In this document: one piece after another, positions 44,796 to 64,000 of the stretch
Numbering within the stretch: position 1 is the stretch's first letter
Layout: each line of letters begins with the position of its first letter
Source of the DNA: Plumapathes pennacea
Taxonomy: Eukaryota > Cnidaria > Anthozoa > Antipatharia > Myriopathidae
Direction: 5' to 3'
NCBI GenBank assembly: GCA_964036295.1
Contig: OZ038470.1
Span: forward strand, 4,217,501-4,281,500
DNA: 64,000 nt
The notes under the pieces: generated by a model
The model's input: only the letters and a program-made list of their open reading frames with translations
Databases searched by the model: none
Told to the model about the DNA's origin: nothing
Program-made: the position numbers and the translations under genes

Positions 44796-47128
44796 ATGTA
44801 TGTATGTATGTATGTATGTATGTATGTATGTATGTATGTATGTATGTATGTATGTAGTTGAGAGAGAGAGGAGGTACCGCATGTAATGTGCTAGAAATAT
44901 GTCAAACAAGTTTGCAACACACTTTATTCATACTCGAACACTTTTTAAACCTGAAAATAAATTAGATATCTAAACTAGCATACACCAAAACATACAGTAT
45001 TGAGAAACAAAATCCTAGCATGCCTATGACACTTTTGGGTGAGTATACAGATATAGAAAGATGACTTCTTGTTAACTTCTGCTGACTTAAGTTACAAATT
45101 CAAAAAGGTATGGTATGAATTCCACCTTCTGTTGATTCTGCAAACATTTGCATTTATGTACACTCAAAATATTAAAACTAGCTGTAAAAGAATACAAAGT
45201 CCATGATGAGAAAATATCTTTCTAATATTTAGAGCCTTTTAATAGTAATTTCTCCTAATCATGATTATTTATATATTATTAATGTAATAATAATTATTGA
45301 TATTGACAATTTGATCGGCTCTCGATGTACAAGCTATGAATTATATGTGATTGCACTAGTTTAAATGGATGTTTGTTTGGTGCTGTGTTAGATTCAGTAA
45401 AAAAAAATGGCTATGCCCTTGGCATATTCCTTGATAATTTACTACAAAGTTTTATCACAGTTTTTAGTAAATTTTCTCAGCAGTCCAAATTCTCCACGAC
45501 AAGACAGCATCTTCCTTTCAGGATCATTTCATCTTGTGTGGTCTTTTCTGCAAAAGTGTCAAAATTACAAATTAGATTATGTTTAATTTTATTAACTAGA
45601 AAAAAATATACAAAAAAAACCCTGAAAGTCTTGTTTAATATGACTCGGTAGCTTTTGACATATAGTTTTTACTACATTTCAAAGCCAGGTTTACATATTA
45701 GCAGTTTTTACCGGTATTTCTTGATCTTAAAGGTCCCTTGTATTACTAAATAATAGTATTATTATTTAAAATCAAACACAAAAGGATTACTTTTACAGAT
45801 GCATGGCTTACTGCATATGGCTGGTATTAAGTTTAGCAATTAGCTTGCCATCTATTGTTTTTATGACTTAAATTACAGCATCTATGTACATGTACTATAA
45901 GGCTCAGATATAAAAATGGACATATATGAACACTCACAAAATAATATGAACAAATTAAAACACTATTACCCTTGATAACCCTTTTACTCCTCAGGGTACC
46001 AGATGTATATCATTCAGTAAGGAGAATTTGGCCTTTGATACCTTGCTCAGATTAATTCTGGTTAAACTGTCAATAATATTGACCAGAAATACCCAGAGCT
46101 TATCTGAGCAAGAGAATAATTATCCTCATTACATCACTCATGGGAGGATTTACATTATAAGCTCAGAAGCAAAAGAGTGTAAACTGATAAAACAAAATGT
46201 GATGATTACAGAAAAAAAATAAAAGGTCAAGCACCCACCCCTTCTAGTTTTAAAACGTCTTCTGCCTTTCTTTTGACACCACTCTTAACTGCATCATTGT
46301 AAGGATCATGGCTCATTGGCTCATCAAAACAGTCATTTTGATGTAAGTGACTATTGGACCTGAGAACGAAGAAAATGGATCAATGGATTGACGTCATTAA
46401 ATGCACCAATTTCTCTGGATGCCATGATTAAATCATTTTACATAAAATAGTTTCATGAATAAAGTAAGTTTATCCTGAGGGAGGGGGGGGGGGGGTGGGT
46501 AGGTATGTGGCACCCAAGGGAATGGTTTCTCTCTATATTTGACAGGGTTAGGAATTTAGATGCAATTTCTTTATAGAGGGGATCTTTTATTCAATGTAAT
46601 AAGATCTCGGCCCGATCCTTTAGATTTCTATCAAAGTGTCCAGCTCTACTAACCCCTCCCCTCTACATTGTAACTTTGTCATCTGTCATTTCACTTTCGA
46701 CAATCATACCCAGAGCGCGTTTTCGTCCGTCCAGAGTTGCTCAATTGTGAGAAAAACAACAACGCTGAATTACAATAAGGTACAATCATGCTTTGCAAAA
46801 ACCAGGCACGGTCAAATAATAACTTCCCGCGCATTGATCGGGGTCGTTATTTTTGCACCGGAAGATCTAGTAAATTCTGAAAAGGTCTACGTAAAAATAA
46901 GTTAGTTAGACATGGTGGTCCTTAACGGCTTCAAAATGCAGACTTCAAGAGCTTTTTTCGCCGCATTATCAAAACAGCGAAGCGTGTCGTTACGTGCGAT
47001 TGAAACGCTGCATTTCAAAAAACGTGAACCATAAACGGCACTCACTTGAAAGATGGGACTGTTGAAAGTAGTTGTCGCTGCAGTGTTGCAAACTGGGCAT
47101 TCAAGGCGCTGTATTGCCAAGCTTCCAT
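41829..47128 (-). CDS. BANP: BANP-like BEN-domain nuclear protein
   Basis: Seven phase-consistent coding exons: 47046-47128, 46239-46359, 44439-44552, 44157-44297, 43173-43587, 42803-43048, 41829-42142 (1434 bases, 477 residues). Vertebrate BANP is about 470-520. The N-terminus is helical ([17 protein letters not shown]), then [15 protein letters not shown], then a coiled coil ([20 protein letters not shown]). A Ser/Pro-rich linker follows. The BEN domain spans the last two exons: [45 protein letters not shown], then the helix with [15 protein letters not shown], which matches BANP best. BANP binds TCTCGCGAGA-type CpG-island motifs and controls essential genes, so a DNA-binding regulator in the nucleus is expected. 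A TTTTTGCAG acceptor just before the ATG implies an upstream leader exon. Exon 3 is the least certain (weak donor GTACTG). Confidence 0.85.
42304..42474. mobile_element. Pogo/Tigger-like MITE
   Basis: The inverted ends are AGTCAACTATCTCTAAGCGG(ACACC) on the left and (GGTGTCC)GCCTTAGAGAGAGAGAGTTG on the right, with internal repeats of CTCTAAGGCGGACA. About 170 bp in the last intron of the BANP-like gene. Confidence 0.75.
42553..42710. repeat. 79-bp direct duplication in a CAGTACA-rich tract
   Basis: Two near-identical 79-bp units share ACAACACAACAGCACCGAGG and AAATATCACAGGAAAGGCAC. They lie in a longer CAGTACAGTACA low-complexity stretch (42475-42780) in the last intron of the BANP-like gene. 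Confidence 0.85.
44748..44856. repeat. (GTAT)n microsatellite with a (GT)n core
   Basis: About 27 units of TATG/GTAT interrupted by GTGTGTGTGTGTG at 44766, in intron 2 of the BANP-like gene. Confidence 0.95.
45975..46185. mobile_element. TTAA-family MITE, decayed inverted copy
   Basis: TAACCCTTTTACTCCTCAGG at 45978 and AAGCTCAGAAGCAAAAGAGT at the far end, with the internal markers ATCATTCAGTAAGGAGAATT and TGATACCTTGCTCAG. In intron 2 of the BANP-like gene, just outside exon 2. Confidence 0.65.
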
Positions 47129-47485
47129 GTCAAAAGCCTGCAAAAACAGCCCTTGTAAGCACAGACCGTTTCACGACTTTCACCTTTGATCGCGGGATTC
47201 AACAGCACGCTCACGCTGGCAACGCGTATTTGATTGACAGCTCGACCCAGGGAGGCAAAGTTTGATGCGGCCGAAAAGAGACCGGAAGCTGGTTCGCACC
47301 CATCCCGCCCCTCCCCTCCCCCAGAAGACTGGGACATTCAGGAAGGCTTACACCAAGTACTCCCCGGTCCTGTGGTGTTTCACCGTACATTGAGGTTGAG
47401 GACGTTTTGGCGTCAAAGAGCCCCAGATGCCGTGAGGCGTATTTCAAACTCCTATCGCAGACCTTTTTACGTTTACTCGTCGAAA
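47129..47485. promoter_or_regulatory. Likely bidirectional promoter of BANP-like and CLASRP genes
   Basis: The start codons of the two divergent genes are 357 bases apart. The stretch is locally GC-rich and has no clear TATA box. Both genes have housekeeping nuclear roles, so a shared CpG-type promoter is likely (inference). Confidence 0.45.
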
Positions 47486-57275
<9,790 letters not shown>

Positions 57276-59571
57276 TTCAAAGTGCGCCTGGGACTCGTTC
57301 TCAGATCTCTTCCTCCGCTCTGAAGAAGACTGGGGATAAATTGCCACTTCCCGAAGAGAAAAAAGGAACTGAAAGACTTGAAGTTATAGACAACGCGATG
57401 AACAATTAGGGTGCCAAGTGGAAATGATATTGGGGAGTGCGACAAACTTTGTCGTGAGACAGGCATGCAGGACAAATTAATAGTTGTAGGTTTGAAGCAA
57501 CTTAAAGTAGTTGCAAAAGCTAAAGATACCTGTGAAAAAAATTATGTTCCCCGTTCAGCTAAATCATGATGAGGATTTTGCTCAACTGTAGGGTTTTGAG
57601 CAAAGACTATTAAGTAAAATGACAGTGACCGCTTACTCAAAATTAAGGTGACCCCACGGCCGAAAAACGTATTTATGCGATGTCGTTCGAACCCCGTCGA
57701 AGCACAGTGGAAAACAGGTCTATTGTAAGCTTAAGTTATACCCGTCACAACTGAGCAATCACTTGACCTGCTTTCATAAGGGTAGAGCGTCGCACCGATT
57801 TTCGCGAAGGTCGTGGATTTGAACAACCTCGGGGAACGAGGTTGGGATTTGAGTCCCTGATTTTTATTTGCAGGGCTGTCTTTGCAACTACTTAAAAAAG
57901 ATACTTCATAACTTCAGTACAATATTTCATCAAACTTTATGGCTTTTTAAGGCGCGCATGTTATTTCGTCATGTAAAAAATAGATAGATTTAATGATGGC
58001 ATGGCTTCACTATAGAGCATTTCTGTGCGTACCATACATCTTAATAAACTTGCTCTTATTCGTCGTTATCGTATATTTGTAATATAGTCTTATGCGAAAA
58101 AAGTAGGTTTTTCACTTTGCGAACTCACTTTGCTTTGGCAGAGATTAAAGAGCACGAAACTTTTTCGACGGAAAATTATAAATGACGAACAATTCGAACT
58201 CCTATATCATATTTTTTTAACGACTTTATATCAAACTTATTTCTGTGTATTTGATTGTTGCAACTGCAATAGCCATGTCTTTGTTCACTAGCTGAGATTT
58301 TCTGAGAAAGTTTTTTCTGCGAAGATGACGTACCGGCCACAGACTTTGCCACTAAAGAGAACGTTGCTGTAACATTTCTAACTCTTTCGGCAATGTTTCT
58401 GGAAATTCTTTCTTCGAAGATTACGTATCAGCCACGTTTACACAGGAAATGTTTGAATCGTTGCTGTAACACTTCTTTCTCGGATGCCTGCGTTTCCTGG
58501 AATTGTTTTCGCAACGACGTACCAATACCTTTTTAAGCCCCCCCCCCCCCCCCCCCCTTTTTTTTGCCGTAATACTTACATCTTTGTTGCTGAGTTTTCG
58601 TGTGATTACGTTGGTTTTGCGTTCCTTACGCTTACAGTATGGTCCAAACAATTTTGGCTGCTTTTTCAACAGACCAGAAAAAAAAATCTGATTGAGATCT
58701 TCTCACACAAGCAAGCAAGTAGTGATGGCGTTTTCTTGGACCACCCAGTGGTTTCTTCTTTAACCCAAACACAAATTACGTTGGATTCTGTTGGTTGAAA
58801 TTGTTTTCTGACAGCCAATGTTACTGGTGGTGTAGTTGCTTTGGCTTAATGAAAATCATCTGAATACCGCTCTATCGCATAAGTCTGTGTTCATGACAAG
58901 AGAAGTTCATACATTTTGTAACTCTGCGAAAGCTCTTGACTGTTTTATACAAACATTTTCACGTTAGCAAAGAACAGTCAAAAGCTTGATGTTGGAAAGT
59001 TTATTGCTGCAGTTTCCTATGCATAATAATTTAATTAATAACATTAATTTTCTTGGGTGTTCCTAACTTTCTGTGCACACTGACTATTAACAATGCCACC
59101 CCAGAAATGTTGTCATTAGACAATGTTTTTTTCTATTTGCAAGACAAGTTGCTGCAAATTTTGCACATCCAACACCCTTTTGCAACTTGTCTGGCAAGAA
59201 AAAATTATGTTTGACTCAAATTTTAAAGGTGACAATGCAGTACTTATTCTGTTGAAACAGGAGTTGAATGTCTGCAAGGTACAGATTGCTGCTGATAACT
59301 TTACACCAAAGGCTGTTTCCACCTCAATTTTATGCATTTTATCTCCCTTCTACATGAAAACAATCAAATTCATTGATGAACAAACAGCCAAAAATGGGAA
59401 GTTTGGTTTCTGTTTTCACATAAGTTAAAACTGAAATTAGAGCACAGCCTAAATGAAACTGTGAAATTCCACTAAATTTTTTTAGCCTAGTAAACCCTTA
59501 ATCTGTTGTAGATCCATGGAGATCAAACCAAACAAATTTACAATGTGTTTTGATGAAAATGTCATTATATA
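57276..59571. other. Region between convergent CLASRP and NEURL2-like genes
   Basis: Holds both 3' UTRs. A candidate CLASRP poly(A) signal, AATAAA, lies at about 58043. A degraded tRNA-like piece at about 57780-57835 (GGTAGAGCGTCGCACCG, then GGATTTGAA) may be a SINE relic. A poly-C run sits at 58539-58557. An open frame at 59123-59428 has no recognised family. Confidence 0.5.
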
Positions 59572-62219
59572 TCAGCTGCTCTTCAGAAACTCTATTATAG
59601 GTATGGGTAAAGGCAGTTCATCTAGTTTGTCTTTGTCCTTTATGAGTTGAAGGATCTGGGATTTGCACAGTTCTTCAAGAGAATCAGCTGAAAAGGAAAT
59701 GGAGCATTATAAATCAAAGCTGGAAAATGTAACAGACAGACAAGAAGATCCACAGAAGGGAGGAGTGGGTGGTTTGATGTCCTATATAAACTTTGAAGAA
59801 TATACCGGTAACCATGTTTGTTTGTTTCTTATGAAGAGAAACTCTGATAGAAGACATCACAAATGGATGAGCTGCTAAATTCTCTGTACCTTCCTGCTGA
59901 AAATCACTCATTAGTTAAATAGGAAAGATAGGGCTTGATCAGGCTTGAGTCCAACACTTCAAATGAACTGTCAAATGAAACCTAAAGTGTGACTACTCAA
60001 ATGAAAATTCTTCATTGGTTCACTCTAACAGCATTGTTCACATTGTTGAGTGCATGTCTTTAATAATTGGGCAAAGAAATCTGGAATTGAAAAGGGTACA
60101 CTTTTAAATTATAAAATTACAACATTATCAAGAATATCTATTTAATATTATTGATTTAATTATAACAACATATATTAATATTACCTCCATAATACTTCCA
60201 AGAGACTTGTTTGGTTCGTCCATACACATCAAATACAGCATAGATTGCTTTTTTAGTAGGAATTCCCTTCATCGCAACTCCTTTTTTTATACCATTGACG
60301 AAAAAGTTTAACTCCCCAGAGTTTGTGACTTGCATGCCAATAACATCATTGACATTAAGAGAGTGAATATTGTATGGATATTCTTGTTCAAAATCCCCAT
60401 TGTGAACTTTACAGCCAGATAATATCCAGTAATCTCTTCCATCGGCAATAAAAAGGTCTGTTACTGCTCTTGCTATTCTTGTCTCAGGACAGTTTGGGTT
60501 TTTGGTTGTAACACCAATTCTCTGCAGGGAAATCAAATGACAGCAAAGAAGTTAAGGACAGGACTGACTAGATTTACAAAAAAAAAAAAAAAAAAAAAAA
60601 AAGAAAAAAATGAAACATAACCCAGCATCATTTCCATGCCCAGTTTAATCAGCTTTCAAGTATCAGGTTTCTACAACAATTAAAGCACAAGTTATGCAGG
60701 TAATAATATTGTAGTAACAATATTTATACTTTCATCAGCTTTCATCTAAGCTGGGCAATAATAATTTTTACAATATAACACATTAGTTTCTCGCTTTGGG
60801 ATTGGCTAATTTTCATTATCAATAAGAGGACAGACACATAAAATCGAGTGCTGACAACAGTGATTTGGACGAAGAAGGTGAAGTCAGCTTCAATTTTACC
60901 TCAGTTCTTGCAAAAGCGACATTCGGCATTTGAAGTAGAGAACCAGAAGTGTTCAGAGGTGAATTTCCTTGAGCTTTGTCTTGAAATTGTCGAGAAAACC
61001 ACAGCAGAAAAGTGTCTAGTTTCATTTCTTTCCAACTTCTTTGACAAAATTCTATTTTGCACACGCAAAATGCTCACATCAAACTGTCACTTTTTGGCCA
61101 ATGAAATGTCTTGAATTTCAACCTTGACCAATTAGAAAGCAGGAAAAGTTGTTGACAACATTTTGGTCAAATTGAATAAAATCCAGTTTTCTTGCGTGTT
61201 TTCCCCGCATCGTCGCTTGAGTTTTGTTATTGTAAAAAACAAATTGACGTCAGTTTTCTTGGCGAAGCGCCTCATGGATCCACAACTTTTTTACAATGTT
61301 ATGATGCATTTCATGATCAATAAGAGGACAGACACATAAAAAACTTACGTCAATTTGTTAAATTGATGCCATCGCTTTGGAACTCTATGCTAAATATATG
61401 ATGTCTCTAGCAAGAAACTGAGACATAAGATTGAAGTGGTCACTTGGAAGGTGAATGGTAATACTGTGTGTTCCAATCAGTGGATTTATAGCAGAAGGAT
61501 CCACTGAGGATTTGCCACAATATTTACTGGTAGAAGAACAAAACGGTAAAGCTAATGGTCTATACCTTATATCAAATTACAAAGTGTTGACAGGTTAATT
61601 GTTATCATTCTACAATGCCACATGTAATACATAGTTACCTTGTTACTATATCTCACTATCACATGAAAAGAGACTGAATTCAAATTATGGCCGCACACTT
61701 CTTTCTAGTTACCCCCCACAGACCCCTAAAATGATGACGCTTGTCTGATAAATGCTTGACTGCATTAGTGCTCCCCTCACACGTTTAAGTTACATTGAGC
61801 TACTGATGCTGTTTTAGAGGAACCAAGGCTGATAACACTCTTTCGTGTAGTTAATCTGGAATTATCAGCGCCTGGGGAGCTACATACGAAAGCTTATAAG
61901 ATTGCATGCAACACATGTATACTGAACACCCCACTGAGCGCGAAATTTATATCTATCACGAAGCTCGAAAAAACACGAACCACGAAAGGAGTTTTATAGG
62001 GTGACTACTCACAAGAGATCCTGCCCATTTTGACTCTAGCTGCTCAATTTTCAGCTGGAAGACCTCGCCAAGACGTAATGCTCGGTTAGTGAAAACCAAG
62101 CCATGGTCATATGTATCTCCTTCTCGAGTGGCTTGCCTATTCTTTTCTCCGCTGAGCTTGATGTATCGCCCGTGCTTCTCGTGAAAACTCATCATCCAGG
62201 GAACAGGTTTGTGAAGCAT
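59572..62219 (-). CDS. NEURL2: NEURL2-like protein: NHR domain plus SOCS box
   Basis: Three exons: 62013-62219, 60185-60521, 59572-59687, in phase, 219 residues. The ATG at 62219 is preceded two codons upstream by an in-frame TGA, so the start is firm. Residues 10 to about 175 form a neuralized homology repeat: SFHEKHGRYIKLS, HGLVFTNRALRLGEVFQLKI, KWAGSLRIGVTT, VNDVIGMQV, NFFVNGIKKGV, IYAVFDVYGRTKQVSW. The last exon encodes a SOCS box, SLEELCKSQI ... LDELPLPIPIIEFL, with an Elongin-binding LxxLC and a Cul5-type LPLP. One NHR plus a SOCS box is the NEURL2 (Ozz) layout, a substrate adaptor of Cullin-5/Elongin BC ubiquitin ligases in the cytoplasm. The vertebrate protein is about 285 residues. 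The gene is divergent from RAB3GAP1. Confidence 0.88.
59955..60055. repeat. 89-bp intronic repeat, cluster 5, single inverted unit
   Basis: Reverse-complement copy (GAACTGTCAAATGAAACCTA ... CTACTCAAATGAAA ... GTTCACATTGTTGAGTG) in intron 2 of the NEURL2-like gene. Confidence 0.8.
60818..61341. repeat. 26-bp direct repeats around a 470-bp stretch
   Basis: ATCAATAAGAGGACAGACAC(ATAAAA) occurs at 60818 and again at about 61315, same orientation, in intron 1 of the NEURL2-like gene. The stretch between has no open frame of note and no clear inverted ends. It could be a relic of an insertion or a local duplication. Confidence 0.6.
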
Positions 62220-62544
62220 CAATATTCACTCGGTAATCGAGTACTGCTCGCTGGGAAAACCATACATACGTGACAACAACGTCGTTTCTTATTTACCTCA
62301 GATTTCCTGTTGGCGAGGAAACTGGAACTGAGTCTGACGTCACAATGCTTCTCGCGCGCGGGAATCGTTTCTGTCAAAAGGAACTGTTAACTACCACCGA
62401 GCTAAAAAATTGCAGATAAAAAAGTGCAAAATGTAGCATCGAAAACACAACGGTTATTAACAAAGTTTCGGCCTTGTGGATGTTTCTACTTGTTCACCAA
62501 TGAAGTCATTGGGAAACAGCGCATGCTCAGAAGACTGAAACAAA
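62220..62544. promoter_or_regulatory. Likely bidirectional promoter, NEURL2-like / RAB3GAP1
   Basis: 325 bases between two divergent start codons. It contains TGACGTCA at about 62335-62342, a consensus CRE palindrome, and CGCGCGCG-type CpG runs at about 62354. The function is inferred from position. Confidence 0.45.
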
Positions 62545-62709
62545 ATGGCGGACAAAATGGACGATGAAGTAATTTATCTTGAGGTTTTGCTGTTTTTCCT
62601 TCAGATTATTGGTTGCTCGAGGATCTAACTATTCATCACGATTTTGTAACTTACAGGACCAAGAGGTCTTTGAGATTACTGACTTTACCACCGCATCAGA
62701 TTGGGAAAG
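62545..62709 (+). CDS. RAB3GAP1: RAB3GAP1, first two exons (gene runs off the right edge)
   Basis: Exon 1, 62545-62568, encodes MADKMDDE and ends at GTAATT. Exon 2, 62657-62709, encodes DQEVFEITDFTTASDWE and ends in AG before GTTGGT. VFEITDFTTAS(E/D)WER is the conserved start of the catalytic subunit of the Rab3 GTPase-activating complex, which with RAB3GAP2 acts on Rab3 and as an exchange factor for Rab18 in vesicle and ER traffic. No further exon was recognised up to 64000, so intron 2 is at least 1.3 kb. The assignment rests on about 17 residues but the match is distinctive. Confidence 0.8.
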
Positions 62710-62889
62710 GTTGGTAGCGATCAGCTGATATTTATTTTTACTTATTTTATATTATAATGAACCTTATAGGTTTCTGAATCATCAAATATTTAGGCTTTTG
62801 AAACATGATATATTTTATGGAGAGGACGTGTAACAGTATAGTTCTACAGAACCCCGTTTAATGTATAACATCTTTCTTGGCCTACTTAA

Positions 62890-63346
62890 AGTGCACATAA
62901 GCCCAAAAATGATATCTTTGCAATCGATTCTACATAAAGTAAATAGTTGACTGTTAGAATATTTCTGTGTTTCAACATTGCGCCTATGAGTTATAGAGGT
63001 TTATATTTTGAATATGGTAATGACGTGACGTCAAAGGAGTAATTCCATGTTATTTCTTTCTCTTCGTGATTGGAACTGTTTTCAGATTCATACGAAATAT
63101 TTGGTAAAATCATTTATACAAAGTTCAAATATAAGATTGACGTTGGTAAAATGTCATTTATGTCCACCAACAAGATTTTGTATAATAAATTGTTCCTTCT
63201 TTGACGTCACGTCATTACCATATTCAAAATATAAACCTTTATAACTCAAAGGCGCAGCGTTAAAACGCAGACTTATTCTAATAATCGACATGTTTCCTTC
63301 ATGTAGATTCGATTGTAAAGATATCATTTTTGGGCTTATATGCACT
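62890..63346. mobile_element. Foldback-type MITE with ~150-bp inverted arms
   Basis: The left arm (62890 to about 63045: AGTGCACATAAGCCCAAAAA ... TGACGTGACGTCAAAGGA) is mirrored at about 63198-63346 (CTTTGACGTCACGTCATTAC ... GGGCTTATATGCACT). TTAA lies at each outer edge (62886-62889, 63347-63350). A short single-copy spacer separates the arms. In RAB3GAP1 intron 2, its transcript would fold into a long hairpin. Confidence 0.85.
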
Positions 63347-63350
63347 TTAA

Positions 63351-64000
63351 GGGGCTGGTTGTTTATTACATGTGAGGGGGGCCGGCAGTTTTGCAGCACC
63401 AAGCAGGCATTTTGAAGCCGACCCCCCAGAGCCCTTGGTGTTTTTCAATTCGACCCCCCACACAATGTCTCTCAGGACCTGCATACCTGCCTAAAAGTGA
63501 GCCTAATTTCACTTATTGGAACATTATTGTCGCAATACTGAACGTACCTGAAGACACGGGCCTGAAGATGATGTTTACTATTGAGATCAACCGAACCGAG
63601 CATCACGGGGTTCGGTTTCGCACCACAGTCAAATCTCCGATGTTATTGATGATTTACATCGATATATCAAACCAAGAAGTTTTTGCTTTTTTGGTCTGAA
63701 CGTGTTCCGCATGGGCAACAGAAGACTTTCGAGTCGGGCTGCAATTTCAAGTCTGCTGCATTGTTGTAGAGAGACGCGAATGCGTTTCGATAAAGTCGAC
63801 GCTTCTCGTATTTTAGAATGCGTCAGCTCATCTCGGTCATCGTTTGCTACAGTTTCTTTCTCCTCCATTTCAAACAATCGATCTGCATTACAAAGCATAT
63901 CATCGGGCGATGTAAAAGGCATTACAGCGATACTTACTGTTTACCAACATTTCTTTTGTTATTGTGATTTTGCCAATCATGAAACATAAGAACTCTTTGT
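63351..64000. other. Presumed RAB3GAP1 intron, repeat-derived
   Basis: Starts with a G-rich stretch related to the 10976-11310 MITE ends. A 97-codon minus-strand frame at 63629-63922 has a protein-like composition (Arg/Glu/Leu-rich) but no recognised family, splice context or partner, so it is not called as a gene. Confidence 0.4.

Noticed and set aside
45480..45550. Possible extra exon of the BANP-like gene (acceptor CTTTTGCAG on the minus strand)
   Set aside because: The frame that stays open ends in a stop without a usable donor, and the flanking exons already join in phase without it.
47234..47485. N-terminal extension of CLASRP from an upstream in-frame Met
   Set aside because: The family begins at MWHEAR, which is at 47486. 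The upstream stretch is Pro/Arg-rich, leader-like and unconserved by memory.
57780..57840. tRNA-like stretch with A-box and B-box resemblance
   Set aside because: No cloverleaf could be drawn and the B box is degenerate; at best a SINE relic.
59123..59428. 101-codon plus-strand frame downstream of the NEURL2-like gene
   Set aside because: No domain or splice context. Overlapping frames on the other strand are equally open, and composition is like AT-rich intergenic DNA.

Overview
The window looks like nuclear DNA of an animal, most likely an anthozoan cnidarian such as a stony coral (inference). The genes are intron-rich with GT-AG junctions. The proteins match conserved animal families (ARMC8, CLASRP, BANP-like, NEURL2-like, RAB3GAP1). 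The spaces between are packed with small DNA-transposon relics, microsatellites and one very young Ty3/Gypsy retrotransposon. All gene models below were built by hand from splice sites and phase; none was checked against transcripts or databases.

Left part, 1-13 kb, is repeat-rich. It holds a gag fragment of one LTR element, copy 1 of a 2-kb duplicated segment, and an intronless minus-strand ORF carrying a perfect 2A ribosome-skipping motif followed by a cysteine-peptidase-like region. An intact Ty3/Gypsy element has identical 161-bp LTRs and a 5-bp target duplication, and it splits an older reading frame.

13.4-23.5 kb (minus strand) is a six-exon gene for a predicted 1372-residue secreted protein. 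It joins a CRTAC1-like half (FG-GAP repeats plus ASPIC/UnbV) to a complete animal heme peroxidase. Its promoter, signal-peptide exon and the start of intron 1 lie in copy 2 of the 2-kb segment; copy 1 sits 21 kb away at the left end.

28.7-38.0 kb (plus strand) is a complete 18-exon ARMC8 gene, a CTLH/GID ubiquitin-ligase subunit. 40.1-41.5 kb is a single-exon TLR-like receptor with a membrane segment and TIR domain but no leucine-rich repeats. 41.8-47.1 kb (minus strand) is a seven-exon BANP-like BEN-domain gene. It is divergent from, and probably shares a promoter with, the 22-exon CLASRP gene at 47.5-57.3 kb (plus strand). 59.6-62.2 kb (minus strand) is a three-exon NEURL2-like NHR + SOCS-box adaptor, divergent from the first two exons of RAB3GAP1, which runs off the right edge.

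Cross-cutting repeats: an 89-bp tandem unit appears in five clusters, every one inside an intron. A roughly 200-bp TTAA-flanked MITE family with CCCTTTCACTCC-type ends recurs at a dozen or so places. Other small inverted-repeat elements are present, one of them nested with the TTAA family.
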